Shown here in pieces: positions 8,316 to 16,181 of a stretch of DNA of 64,000 bases. This DNA comes from Leadbetterella sp964563435 (GTDB lineage: Bacteria; Bacteroidota; Bacteroidia; Cytophagales; Spirosomataceae), in assembly GCA_964563435.1 (NCBI GenBank), contig CAZLXI010000007.1, positions 102,194 to 166,193 of the forward strand, in the 5' to 3' direction. Position numbers and translations under genes: made by a program. How positions within the stretch are numbered: the first letter of the stretch is position 1; each line of letters opens with the position of its first letter. The notes below the pieces were generated by a model. That model worked only from the letters and a program-made list of their open reading frames with translations. It searched no databases and was not told the DNA's origin.

Positions 8316-9935
8316 ATGAAAAGATTATTCTGTATACTTCCGTTCATTCTCTGGGGTTGCTCAGAAACCGGTGCTGATGAGCTTCCGGCAGAAAACCTTT
8401 ATGTCAATAAAATTTCACTGGACGGGGTTGATATTCAAACCAGCCCTTTAGTGGAAGCCCCGCTGAGGTCTGAGATCCGGGTAGAATTCAGCCAGGCTTT
8501 GGATCCCGCCACTTCTTTTCGGTCATTGGTTACACTGCGCAACAAAAACAGTGAACTGATTGCCCTTGACTACGAGGTTTCCGGCCAAACCCTGACCGTA
8601 AAGCCTTCGGCCGATCTGGCCGGCTTTGAAAAATACACCTTTGTAATTCAAAAAGGGTTGAGTTCAGTGATAAATGGTACCTTGCAAAACGAACACAACT
8701 TTCTGTTTTATACCACGAATGACGAGAGAGACCAGTTCGAAAGAATATCCCGCGAAGCCCTCCTGGATAAAGTTCAGGCCCGGACATTTAAGTATTTCTG
8801 GGATTTTGCCCACTCCTCCGGCATGATCCGTGAACGGAGTACTTCTACTACGACCGTGACCACGGGCGGTACCGGTTTTGGAGTAATGGCGATTCTCAGC
8901 GGTATAGAGCGGAAATTTATTACCCGGAAGGAGGGGCTGGATCGGGTGAAGAAGATAATAGTCTTCCTGGAAAAAGCCGATTCCTATCATGGAGCTTTTG
9001 CCCATTGGTACAATGGCGATACCGGCAAAACCCAGCCGTTCAGTGACAGAGATAACGGCGCCGACCTGGTAGAGACCTCGTTTCTTTTTATGGGGCTTAT
9101 TACAGCTGGTGAATACTTTGGCGATAGTGACCTGACCCAAAGGGTAAATGCCCTGTACCAGAAAATAGAATGGAATTTCTTTTTGAACGGATCAGAAAGC
9201 CTTTTCTGGCATTGGAGCCCGGATCACGCCTTTGAAATAAACCTGAAGATCAGGGGCTGGAACGAGGCCCTGATCGTTTATATCCTGGCGGCCGGATCCG
9301 AAAAATACGCTATTAACAAAGAGCACTACTTGCAGGGGTGGGCCCGTAACGGGACCTTTGTAAACGGAAGCACATACGAGGGGATCCGCCTGCCTTTGGG
9401 ATCGGAATATGGCGGGCCGATGTTTCTGTCTCAATACACTTTCCTGGGGATCAATCCCTTTGGGTTGGGAGATGACCACCTCGCTGACTACTCGGAGCAA
9501 TGTAAGAATCATACCCTCATCAACCGGGCATTTTGTATCCGGAATCCCAACCGGTTTCCCGGGTACAACCGCTATTCCTGGGGGCTTACGGCCAGCGATA
9601 ACCCTACAGGCTACTCCGCCCACTCGCCCCAAAACGACAGGGGAGTGATCACGCCCACGGCAGCACTGGGCTCCTTTCCCTACACTCCGGAGCAGTCTAT
9701 GGAAGCGCTGGAGTTCTTCTATTATAAATTGGGGCATCGTTTATGGGGCGAATACGGGTTTAAAGATGCCTATTCAGTCAAAGACGACTGGTATGCCAAC
9801 AGCTATATTGCCATCGATCAGGGACCCATTATTATCGGGATAGAAAATTACCGCAGCGGACTGCTTTGGAAGAATTTTATGAAAAGCAAACATGTGCAAG
9901 GCGGATTGAGCAGGTTAGGTTTCCGACATCCCTGA
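8316..9935 (+). CDS. Glucoamylase-family (PF10091, GH144-like) lipoprotein with N-terminal Ig-like domain
   Basis: Predicted surface or periplasmic lipoprotein of 539 residues (lipobox ILWGC, Cys15). Residues about 25-140 form a Big_5-like Ig domain (EIRVEFSQALDPAT, then FVIQKGL). The rest matches the family called glucoamylase in Pfam PF10091, whose characterised Bacteroidota members in GH144 are endo-beta-1,2-glucanases. Diagnostic segments are TFKYFWDFAHSSGMIRERS, GTGFGVMAILSG and the C-terminal AIDQGPIIIGIENYRSGLLW. An upstream ATG overlapping the M23 stop by four bases is possible, but 8316 gives a clean lipoprotein signal. A paralogue lies at 11402-12697 in the opposite direction. Substrate is inferred from family only. 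Confidence 0.88.
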   Translation: MKRLFCILPFILWGCSETGADELPAENLYVNKISLDGVDIQTSPLVEAPLRSEIRVEFSQALDPATSFRSLVTLRNKNSELIALDYEVSGQTLTVKPSADLAGFEKYTFVIQKGLSSVINGTLQNEHNFLFYTTNDERDQFERISREALLDKVQARTFKYFWDFAHSSGMIRERSTSTTTVTTGGTGFGVMAILSGIERKFITRKEGLDRVKKIIVFLEKADSYHGAFAHWYNGDTGKTQPFSDRDNGADLVETSFLFMGLITAGEYFGDSDLTQRVNALYQKIEWNFFLNGSESLFWHWSPDHAFEINLKIRGWNEALIVYILAAGSEKYAINKEHYLQGWARNGTFVNGSTYEGIRLPLGSEYGGPMFLSQYTFLGINPFGLGDDHLADYSEQCKNHTLINRAFCIRNPNRFPGYNRYSWGLTASDNPTGYSAHSPQNDRGVITPTAALGSFPYTPEQSMEALEFFYYKLGHRLWGEYGFKDAYSVKDDWYANSYIAIDQGPIIIGIENYRSGLLWKNFMKSKHVQGGLSRLGFRHP

Positions 9936-9950
9936 CAACCATAAAAATAA

Positions 9951-9990
9951 CCGGGTCAGGCCTCACCGGTTTAGGAAAGGCCTGACCCGG
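9951..9990 (-). terminator. Hairpin terminator between convergent genes
   Basis: Perfect 13-base stem CCGGGTCAGGCCT (9951-9963) with AGGCCTGACCCGG (9978-9990). On the minus strand it is followed by TTATTTTTAT, so it best serves the oxidoreductase gene; it could also stop plus-strand transcripts from the hydrolase gene. Confidence 0.8.
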
Positions 9991-9995
9991 TACCC

Positions 9996-10841
9996 TCAGA
10001 CCAAAGCGGCTTTTACTGATTCTGAAAGCGGGGTGGTGGGGTGTCCCAGTAATTGAGAAAGCTGCCTGCTTTCATTAAAGAGAACATCCTTAGAGGCGCT
10101 GATATCAAAACCGGCGAAAGCATGCGCCAGTCCTTCAGGCAAACCAAGCTTTTGCAGAGCGGCTGCATATTCTTCTTCCGTAAGATTCCGGTAAGGGATG
10201 TCTTTTCCGGTTTGGCGGGAGATCTCAGCGGCCAGATCCGCTAAAGTATAGCTCTCATCGCCGGCCAGCTCATAGATTTTCCCTTCGTGACCCGGCGTGG
10301 TGAGGACCACTGCTGCCGCCTCCGCGAAGTTGTCTCGGCTGGCGGAAGAAATCTTACCTTCTCCGGCGCTTCCGGTTAATACTCCTGCCTGCAGGGCGCC
10401 GGGTAGAGAGGCGGTATAGTTTTCCGTATACCAGCCGTTGCGTAAAATGGTGAAAGAAATGCCCGAAGCCTTTAGGGCGGATTCTGTATCAAAATGCTCC
10501 TGCGCCAGGCTTAGCGATGATCTGTCGGCATGCAGGAGGCTGGTATAGATGATTCGCCTGATGCCGGCTTCCCGGGCCGCATGAATGATATTCTGATGTT
10601 GTGCCGCCCGTTGACCTATTTCATTGCCGGAGATGAGAAGCAACTGATCCAGCCCCTGCAGCGCTTCTGCAAGACCATTGGTTTTGTTGTAGTCAAAAGT
10701 GCGGACTTCGATGCCGAGGTCCGAAGCTTTTTCCGGTGTACGTACGAGAGCCACCAGGTCACCGGCTGAAGTTCTGGCTTTTAAGTGTTCTACTACCAAA
10801 CGACCGAGCTTTCCTGTAGCTCCTGTTATTCCTGTTTTCAT
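9996..10841 (-). CDS. NmrA/QorB-like NAD(P)-binding oxidoreductase
   Basis: Atypical short-chain dehydrogenase of 281 residues, closest in appearance to quinone oxidoreductase QorB/YtfG (NADPH-dependent, cytosolic). The N-terminal nucleotide-binding motif is GATGKLG (7-13), followed by LVALVRTPEKA and, at about 95-115, IRRIIYTSLLHAD; FTILRNGWYTENY is the substrate-side signature of this family. An Rrf2 regulator is encoded 39 bases upstream on the same strand, and both genes have the same inverted repeat directly before their starts. The regulator-target pairing resembles the quinone or aldehyde-responsive systems seen with QorB homologues, but the inducer here is unknown. Confidence 0.86.
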   Translation of the reverse strand: MKTGITGATGKLGRLVVEHLKARTSAGDLVALVRTPEKASDLGIEVRTFDYNKTNGLAEALQGLDQLLLISGNEIGQRAAQHQNIIHAAREAGIRRIIYTSLLHADRSSLSLAQEHFDTESALKASGISFTILRNGWYTENYTASLPGALQAGVLTGSAGEGKISSASRDNFAEAAAVVLTTPGHEGKIYELAGDESYTLADLAAEISRQTGKDIPYRNLTEEEYAAALQKLGLPEGLAHAFAGFDISASKDVLFNESRQLSQLLGHPTTPLSESVKAALV

Positions 10842-10866
10842 AATTGTAATAATATTTGTTACATTT
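10842..10866. promoter_or_regulatory. Inverted-repeat operator before the oxidoreductase gene
   Basis: AATTGTAA (10842-10849), nine bases, TTACATTT (10859-10866). It has the same arm-spacer-arm geometry as the perfect copy at 11319-11343 and differs by one base in the second arm. It abuts the ATG, so bound protein would block transcription initiation or elongation. Confidence 0.6.
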
Positions 10867-10880
10867 TAAGCTAAAAAAAA

Positions 10881-11291
10881 TCAGCGGAAGTGCCGGGCAA
10901 AATCCTCAAGCGTCCGGTAGCTTAAAAAATCGGTCAGCAACCGGTCTGTTTCCGAAAAAAGATCTTCCAGCTTATCATTAATCTGATTACCGACAGGGCA
11001 AAGGGGATTCGTGTTCCGGTTTTTCTTACCCAATACTTCCGAATTTTTCACTACCTGGTAAATTTCCGCCAGGGATATATCAGAACCGGCTTTATTTAAC
11101 CTCGACCCTCCATCCTTACCTTTTCTGCCGGTCACCATTCCGGCAGCATTCAGCACGGCAAGCTCTTTTCTGACCATTGCCGGGTTAACATTGATACTTC
11201 CAGCGATAAAGTCAGAACTCAGCCATTCCCCCGGCAAACGGGCCAGGAGGGTCAGAATATGCATAGCGGTAGCGAATCTCGTATTGTTCAT
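10881..11291 (-). CDS. Rrf2 family transcriptional regulator (YwnA-like)
   Basis: Dimeric winged-helix repressor of 136 residues. The N-terminal half (FATAMHILTLLARLPGEWLS, then INVNPAMVRKELAVLNAAGMV) is the Rrf2 helix-turn-helix; GRKGKDGGSRL is the wing. Unlike IscR or NsrR it lacks the three-cysteine cluster: only one Cys (TNPLCPVG, about residue 99) is visible, so an iron-sulfur cofactor is unlikely and a single-thiol sensor is possible. Gene order regulator-oxidoreductase and the shared operators at 11319 and 10842 point to local autoregulation. Confidence 0.9.
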   Translation of the reverse strand: MNNTRFATAMHILTLLARLPGEWLSSDFIAGSINVNPAMVRKELAVLNAAGMVTGRKGKDGGSRLNKAGSDISLAEIYQVVKNSEVLGKKNRNTNPLCPVGNQINDKLEDLFSETDRLLTDFLSYRTLEDFARHFR

Positions 11292-11318
11292 TCCGGAGGC
11301 AAAGATAAGGAAGGTTTT

Positions 11319-11343
11319 AATTGTAACAAAATATATTACAATT
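11319..11343. promoter_or_regulatory. Perfect inverted-repeat operator before the Rrf2 gene
   Basis: AATTGTAA (11319-11326), nine bases, TTACAATT (11336-11343). It lies 28 bases upstream of the Rrf2 start codon. A further half-site-like ATTGTAATAA follows at about 11350-11359. Shape and repetition at two genes argue for an Rrf2 binding site. Confidence 0.65.
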
Positions 11344-11401
11344 AAAATTATTGTAATAACCCCTGCTTCGTATGAAGATCGGGAGGTACCGTTTTACTAA
11401 A

Positions 11402-12697
11402 TTACTTTAATTTCGGACTTTCGAAGCCGAGCTTCTTCAACCCATCCTGAATTTCCGGGATTTCCATGAACAGGTTCCATAACAACCCGCTCCTGTGGTT
11501 CTCGATCATCACCACAATGGGCCCCTGGTCAATGGCCAGGTAAGATCCGGCCACCCAGTTTTTGGAGTCGTTAAATGCATCATAGAATCCGTATTTGCCC
11601 CAGAGTTGGTCACCGCGTTCCTCATAAAAGTAACGCAGGGCCGTCATAGACTCTTTGGGTGTGTACGGGAACGACGACAGGGCCGCTGTGGGTGTGATCA
11701 CACCGTGGTCATTGGTAGGAGAGTGGGCGTTATAACCTTCATGATTGTCAGAGGCGGTCAGGCCCCAGCTTTTCTCACTGTATCCTTTGAAGCCTTGAGG
11801 ATTTTTAACACAATGCAGGTAATTGATCCGGGTATGGTTGACATTCTGCTCCCAGTAGTCGGCATATCGGTCTTTCAGCCCCCTGGGGTCCAGCCCGAGA
11901 AAAGAGTAATGAGCAAAAAACAGCGGGCCGCCATAATCAAATCCTAACGGAAGCTTTACGCCGTAAAATTCTTTTCCGTTACGGAAGTGGTCACTTTTGG
12001 CATAGCACATGTGGTAGATCTCCGGGTGAATGGAATATCTTTTAGACGAGGCAGCCAGTACATAAGTGATCAGCGTTTCATTGTATCCCCTGAGCTCAAA
12101 ATTCATGGCCCAGCCGTTGTTGGGGCTCCAGTGCCAGTAGAGCTGATTCTTAGACCCCTGGGTGTACCAGTCCCATTCGATCTCGTTCCAAATGTGGGTG
12201 ATCAATCCGCGGAGACTGTTTTCGGTCGGGTTGTTCCGGTTAAAATACTGCCGCGCGGTCAGCAATCCCTGAAACAGGAATGCGGTTTCTACGAGGTCGC
12301 CGCCATCATCTTTCCGGCTGAAAGGAATGGTCTGGCCCGTGCCGCCGTGAAGCCAGTGAGGAAATACACCGTGGTAGACCGGTACCCTGGAAAGAAAACG
12401 GGCTATCTTCTGGACTCTTTGAGCCCCTTCTTCGCGGGTTATCCAGCCTCTTTCCGCTGCGACCACTATGGCCATCACTCCGAAACCCGTTCCACCGGTG
12501 GTGCAGGTCTCGTCACCGTAACCGAAGGAGTGATTGCTTCTTTCGCGGGCCAGGCCGCTCACAGGGTGGCCGAAATCCCAGAAATATTGAAAAGTTTGTT
12601 TCTGAACCAGGTCCATGAGCTGCTCATCGGTTAGCCCGGGCTTTTGAGCAGAAAGTAATGCCGGTAAAAAGAGAATGGATAACAGTAAATTTTTCAT
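11402..12697 (-). CDS. Secreted glucoamylase-family (PF10091, GH144-like) protein
   Basis: Paralogue of the 8316-9935 product without the Ig domain: 431 residues, with a signal peptide (MKNLLLSILFLPALLSAQ). The catalytic region is strongly similar: TFQYFWDFGHPVSGLARERS, GTGFGVMAIVVAAERGWITREEGAQR, WHWSPNNGWAMNFELRGYNE, and AIDQGPIVVMIENHRSGLLW near the end. In GH144 such proteins hydrolyse beta-1,2-glucans to short oligosaccharides; this assignment rests on family only. The start at 12697 is chosen for the signal peptide; the frame is open for 26 more codons upstream. It is directed toward its paralogue, with the Rrf2 and oxidoreductase genes in between. No SusC/SusD genes are near. Confidence 0.88.
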   Translation of the reverse strand: MKNLLLSILFLPALLSAQKPGLTDEQLMDLVQKQTFQYFWDFGHPVSGLARERSNHSFGYGDETCTTGGTGFGVMAIVVAAERGWITREEGAQRVQKIARFLSRVPVYHGVFPHWLHGGTGQTIPFSRKDDGGDLVETAFLFQGLLTARQYFNRNNPTENSLRGLITHIWNEIEWDWYTQGSKNQLYWHWSPNNGWAMNFELRGYNETLITYVLAASSKRYSIHPEIYHMCYAKSDHFRNGKEFYGVKLPLGFDYGGPLFFAHYSFLGLDPRGLKDRYADYWEQNVNHTRINYLHCVKNPQGFKGYSEKSWGLTASDNHEGYNAHSPTNDHGVITPTAALSSFPYTPKESMTALRYFYEERGDQLWGKYGFYDAFNDSKNWVAGSYLAIDQGPIVVMIENHRSGLLWNLFMEIPEIQDGLKKLGFESPKLK

Positions 12698-12802
12698 TGC
12701 TGTAAGGTTAAACGATAAGCAATTTAAGAAAAACGGGGCGTATAAGCCAGAGGGAACGGCAGGAAGATTCTGCATCTCCCTGCTTTGGGCCTCTTATTCA
12801 GA

Positions 12803-14191
12803 TTAATACCGGTTATAATACAACAACAGCCGTGGCCTCAGGAACACCAGCCGGGAGAGGTTATCGTTTGCAAGGATTGCCGTTGCGGCCGTGGTGGTAG
12901 GTGCAGCCGGCAGCAGCAGCAATTGTTTGCTCAGGTCGCCTTTGAAAATCTGCTTCTGCACGTAATTGGTGATGTCTACATTCAGGTAACCGGAGGTGTC
13001 GCTCAAAACATAATACTCGCCCATCGCTACATCAGGAGCCCCGTTAAAAAGGTAGGTCAGCTGGTTGGAGGAATTTCTTCGCTGCTGATTGCGGTTATCT
13101 GCCTCGGCCAGGGTCATATAGTAACTCTTCCGGTACAGGTTGTTTATTTTGGAAGGATCCAGCTGAAATTCCAGCACGGCCCGCGCCACTTTCAGATTTG
13201 TACCCAGGTGCCGGAGTGCACTGAGATCTATCTTCGTGCTGATCCCGCTGCCGCCCTGGAGGTAGAGCCGGTCAGCGGCGCTGTTCAGGGGCAGTTCATT
13301 CTGAGCTTTCGTGAGAGACGCCAGGGCGGTTTTGCTCCGGTCAAACGTCAGTGAAGAATACCGGGGGCCGTTGATGTTGAATATATAGAATTCACTGGTG
13401 GTGTCTCCGTCCATATGCCAGTACGGGATCATGGAGCTGTTGGCTCCGCTAAAGTCAAGTGTACCGGTGGAGAAGCCGTAAACCGCCTTATTGCTTTTAT
13501 CCGGAACAATGGCAAAGCCCCTGAATTTACTGATAAACGTGGCGTTGTTGCCTTTGGCTTCGGCCGCTTCGTTGATCATTTCCTGTGCAACCGCCTTAGG
13601 CAGGGAAACGAAATAGGCTCTCAGGGCTCCTGTGGAGTCGTTTCTCAGCTTGGGCAGGTTAAATTCAAATTCAGCGATGGGCTCCGGGTCGTAGGCCTGT
13701 TTATCATCTCCGTTATAGGAGGTGGTCTTCATGATGTTTGTCAGCCGGTGTATCCTGAACCTGCTGGTGGCGTTGGTATCCCCATAGATCCGGCTGCCAT
13801 CGAAATAGAGCCGGAATGAGAGAGAGTCCACAATAGGTGTGGTGGCAAGCTTAAGGGTATCATACAGGGGTAAGCCATCGCTACCGGTCAGGATAGCGCC
13901 CGATACGTTATACTGCGGCAAAAGAGAGGGTTGAAAATAAGCCACCGCCTCCACATCACCGAATACGGGGTCGGTTATATTACCTGAAAGCAGGTAAACG
14001 GAGTTTCCGTTCACCGCAGAGTCTGAAAGAACCGTAGAGTAGCTTACACTTACGGTATCGGTATAGATCGCCTGAAGGTTCCCGTCGGTCCCCAGTCCCA
14101 GGCCGATATCGGTAAGGGTATGACATGAATAGAGAGAAACGCTTAAAGCAAGCGCCATAAGCTTTCCGGAACCAAAAAATTTGTTTTTCAT
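12803..14191 (-). CDS. DUF4270 family lipoprotein
   Basis: Predicted outer-membrane or surface lipoprotein of 462 residues, function unknown. The signal ends in LYSC with Cys23 as the lipidated residue. The body has the features of the Bacteroidota DUF4270 family: LGLGTDGNLQAIYTDTVSV near the N-terminus, TDPVFGDVEAVAYFQ, then beta-rich sequence. The start at 14191 is preferred because the 33 extra codons upstream belong to the frame overlapping the starch synthase gene and lack signal character. It lies directly downstream of the starch synthase-like gene (7 bases), so the two are probably co-transcribed, an arrangement that suggests but does not prove a shared role. Confidence 0.85.
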   Translation of the reverse strand: MKNKFFGSGKLMALALSVSLYSCHTLTDIGLGLGTDGNLQAIYTDTVSVSYSTVLSDSAVNGNSVYLLSGNITDPVFGDVEAVAYFQPSLLPQYNVSGAILTGSDGLPLYDTLKLATTPIVDSLSFRLYFDGSRIYGDTNATSRFRIHRLTNIMKTTSYNGDDKQAYDPEPIAEFEFNLPKLRNDSTGALRAYFVSLPKAVAQEMINEAAEAKGNNATFISKFRGFAIVPDKSNKAVYGFSTGTLDFSGANSSMIPYWHMDGDTTSEFYIFNINGPRYSSLTFDRSKTALASLTKAQNELPLNSAADRLYLQGGSGISTKIDLSALRHLGTNLKVARAVLEFQLDPSKINNLYRKSYYMTLAEADNRNQQRRNSSNQLTYLFNGAPDVAMGEYYVLSDTSGYLNVDITNYVQKQIFKGDLSKQLLLLPAAPTTTAATAILANDNLSRLVFLRPRLLLYYNRY

Positions 14192-14198
14192 AAAGTGC

Positions 14199-15008
14199 TT
14201 AATCAGCCAATTCAGTATAAAGGTTATAGAAAGTTTCCGCCGCGTTTTCGTCACCCACAAAGGAGTTGATCTGTCTTTCGGCAGTTTCATCCAAGGCAGT
14301 GGTAACGGCTTCGTTCAATGAAGGATTGGCTTTCACCACCACATCGGAATACTGGCAACCTATTTTGATAAAACCGTAAAAGTCACGGGAACGCAGGTTA
14401 GCCAGGTTTTCGTCGCTGATGTCCATCATTTTTACTTTTGGAAACATGTCATCTGAAAACGTATGATCAAACGAGTTATTATAAACCGTGAAGATGGTTT
14501 TGGTGTTTTTAAAGATCGGGTCGTTTTTATAAGTGGTTTTCAGATACAGCGGGATCAGGGCGGTCATCCAGTCCGTACAGTGCACCACGTCAGGTGCCCA
14601 GCCCAGTTTTTTTACTGTCTCCAATGCACCTTTGCAGAAGAAAATGGATCTTTCGTCATTGTCATCATAAAAAGTGCCGGCCTTGTCGGTAAATACGGTC
14701 TTCCTGTGAAAATAGTCTTCATTGTCAAGAAAATAAACCTGGAGCTTGGCAGAAGGAATAGATGCTACTTTAATGATTAAAGGTTTTTCCTCTTCCCCGA
14801 TGCTGATGTTGATCCCCGACAGCCTGACCACTTCGTGGAGGCGGTGTTTACGTTCATTGATTAATCCGAACCGGGGAATCAGAATTCTAATCTCCATCCC
14901 CCTTTCCTGCATTTCCTGTGGAAGTTTTCTTAGTAGCGAAGCAATTTGAGAAGTTTCAAGAAAAGGATCGATTTCACTGGAGATGTACAGAATACGTAAT
15001 TTACTCAT
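14199..15008 (-). CDS. Glycogen/starch synthase, GT5 N-terminal domain only
   Basis: A 269-residue cytosolic protein that matches the N-terminal half (Glyco_transf_5) of glycogen/starch synthases: LRILYISSEIDPF at the start, YFLDNEDYFHRK, DDNDERSIFFCKGALE and WAPDVVHCTDWMTALIPLYL. The C-terminal GT1 half that binds the nucleotide-sugar in full-length enzymes (about 480 residues) is absent, and the ADP-glucose KTGG motif region (here SSEID) is altered. The start at 15008 follows the promoter at 15065-15099. Whether it is active, needs a partner, or is a regulator is open. Next downstream is the DUF4270 lipoprotein gene. Confidence 0.83.
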   Translation of the reverse strand: MSKLRILYISSEIDPFLETSQIASLLRKLPQEMQERGMEIRILIPRFGLINERKHRLHEVVRLSGINISIGEEEKPLIIKVASIPSAKLQVYFLDNEDYFHRKTVFTDKAGTFYDDNDERSIFFCKGALETVKKLGWAPDVVHCTDWMTALIPLYLKTTYKNDPIFKNTKTIFTVYNNSFDHTFSDDMFPKVKMMDISDENLANLRSRDFYGFIKIGCQYSDVVVKANPSLNEAVTTALDETAERQINSFVGDENAAETFYNLYTELAD

Positions 15009-15064
15009 ATAAGACCTTTGGATGTTTAGAACCTGAGTTTGTATTTTTTTTCTAAATACGGCTG

Positions 15065-15099
15065 CAAAGATACTATAAAAAAATCGATAAATAACCAAA
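15065..15099 (-). promoter_or_regulatory. Bacteroidota-type promoter for the starch synthase-like gene
   Basis: Minus-strand TATCTTTG (15072 to 15065) is a full match to TAnnTTTG; TTTG (15099 to 15096) lies 23 bases upstream. Start codon is at 15008. Confidence 0.5.
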
Positions 15100-15181
15100 A
15101 AATAGTAAACTAATTTATTATAACCGCCTGCTTTCTACCCGGTTTAATTGATAATTGGCAATGGATAACCTGCTCCTGATA

Positions 15182-15209
15182 ATTATCCATTATCCATTAT
15201 CCATTATCA
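15182..15209. repeat. Four tandem copies of a 7-base repeat
   Basis: ATTATCC three times, then ATTATCA, directly upstream of the rpmH promoter. A related inverted segment (AATGGATAA) precedes it at about 15160. Confidence 0.75.
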
Positions 15210-15222
15210 TTTTGTAAAACTA

Positions 15223-15254
15223 TTTGTTAATTACTAAAATATTGTCTATTTTTG
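15223..15254 (+). promoter_or_regulatory. Bacteroidota-type promoter for rpmH
   Basis: TTTG (15223-15226), 20 bases, TATTTTTG (15247-15254). Both boxes and the spacing match the Bacteroidota housekeeping consensus. The start codon is 43 bases further on. Confidence 0.7.
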
Positions 15255-15296
15255 CAGTCCGATTTTAAGGGTGAATAAATTTAATAGAAAAAGGAT

Positions 15297-15452
15297 ATGA
15301 AACGTACATTCCAGCCGTCGAACAGAAAGAGAGCTAACAAGCACGGATTTCGTGAGCGTATGTCTACTCCGGGCGGAAGAAGAGTGTTAAGGGCTCGTCG
15401 TACCAGAGGAAGATGGAAGCTTACGGTTTCTGATGAGAAGACTCACAAGTAA
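15297..15452 (+). CDS. rpmH: 50S ribosomal protein L34
   Basis: Small basic protein of the large ribosomal subunit, 51 residues. It opens MKRTFQPSNRKRANKHGF and continues RERMSTPGGRRVL, the L34 pattern found in nearly all bacteria; the C-terminal tail (KLTVSDEKTHK) is of the Bacteroidota type. It is preceded by a strong promoter and followed by a terminator, so it can be expressed alone, although rnpA lies 230 bases downstream in the usual rpmH-rnpA order. Confidence 0.97.
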   Translation: MKRTFQPSNRKRANKHGFRERMSTPGGRRVLRARRTRGRWKLTVSDEKTHK

Positions 15453-15487
15453 TTTGTAGTTACAGGTACTTTGTTAGTAAAGATATT

Positions 15488-15509
15488 AGCCACATTCGTG
15501 GCTTTTTTT
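15488..15509 (+). terminator. Rho-independent terminator after rpmH
   Basis: Stem AGCCAC/GTGGCT with loop ATTC, followed by a run of seven T. Confidence 0.85.
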
Positions 15510-15514
15510 ATTCC

Positions 15515-15640
15515 AAATTTCTTTAAAAAGCACGCAAACTGCTGCGTTGTTTCGGATTCGGTCTTAGTCACATACTTTTAGTATGCTCCTTCGCCCTCCT
15601 CCTCAACGCCTTGCATTTTGTGCACTTTTTAAAGAAATTT
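15515..15640. repeat. Palindromic intergenic repeat, copy 1
   Basis: Outer arms AAATTTCTTTAAAAAG and CTTTTTAAAGAAATTT are perfect inverses; inside are GCGTTG/CAACGC and CATACT-TTT-AGTATG stems, giving a large cruciform-like element of about 126 bases between rpmH and rnpA. A second copy at 26210-26310 shares long identical blocks such as AGCACGCAAACTGCTGCG and AGTATGCTCCTTCG. Confidence 0.85.
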
Positions 15641-15682
15641 GCTGACTGTGGGCAGGAACAGCGTTTATAAAACAGCCTTTGT

Positions 15683-16054
15683 ATGGAAAGAAATGACCAG
15701 AAGTTTCCCCGCACGGAGCGGTTAAAAAGTAATAAAATGATCGCCCGGCTGTTTGACCGGAACTCGAAAGACTGCTTTACGGTTCCGGTTTATCCTTACC
15801 GGGCGGTGGTATACCGGGAGCTGCATACGCCCGAAGGCTTTCCGGAGGTGCTGGTCTCTGTTCCGAAGAGAAATTTCAAAAAGGCCGTTCTGCGAAACCG
15901 CATCAAAAGGCTTACCCGCGAGGCTTACCGTTTACAGAAGATCGTTTTTCCCTGCAAAATGTATATAGCCCTTCTCTATGTGGGAAAAGAGGTGCCGGAG
16001 TTCAGTCAGGTGGAACGGGTACTTGGAGCCATTTTAGATAAATTAAAAACATAG
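15683..16054 (+). CDS. rnpA: Ribonuclease P protein component
   Basis: Protein subunit of RNase P, which with the RNA subunit removes the 5' leader of tRNA precursors. The 123-residue basic protein opens FPRTERLKS and contains the family RNR signature AVLRNRIKRLTREAYR (about 70-85) and the preceding FPEVLVSVPKRNFKKAV. Position just after rpmH is conserved in bacteria, though here the two are separated by a terminator and a palindromic repeat. The next gene downstream is an S41 protease rather than yidD/yidC. Confidence 0.95.
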   Translation: MERNDQKFPRTERLKSNKMIARLFDRNSKDCFTVPVYPYRAVVYRELHTPEGFPEVLVSVPKRNFKKAVLRNRIKRLTREAYRLQKIVFPCKMYIALLYVGKEVPEFSQVERVLGAILDKLKT

Positions 16055-16181
16055 CAATTTGCCGGCCGGCCTGAATAAAAACCGGAATGGGCTTCCGTCC
16101 CGGAAACTATTTCCTTACTTTTAGGAGAATTCGCCGGATACGTTCTGCCGCAAACCGCCGTTATTATATTTTAAGCCGATA

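Noticed and set aside
12759..12783. Terminator-like hairpin between the hydrolase and DUF4270 genes
   Set aside because: A 10-base stem with one mismatch exists but there is no T run on either strand, so it is not called.
15182..15209. CRISPR-like array
   Set aside because: The unit is only seven bases with no spacers; it is a simple tandem repeat.
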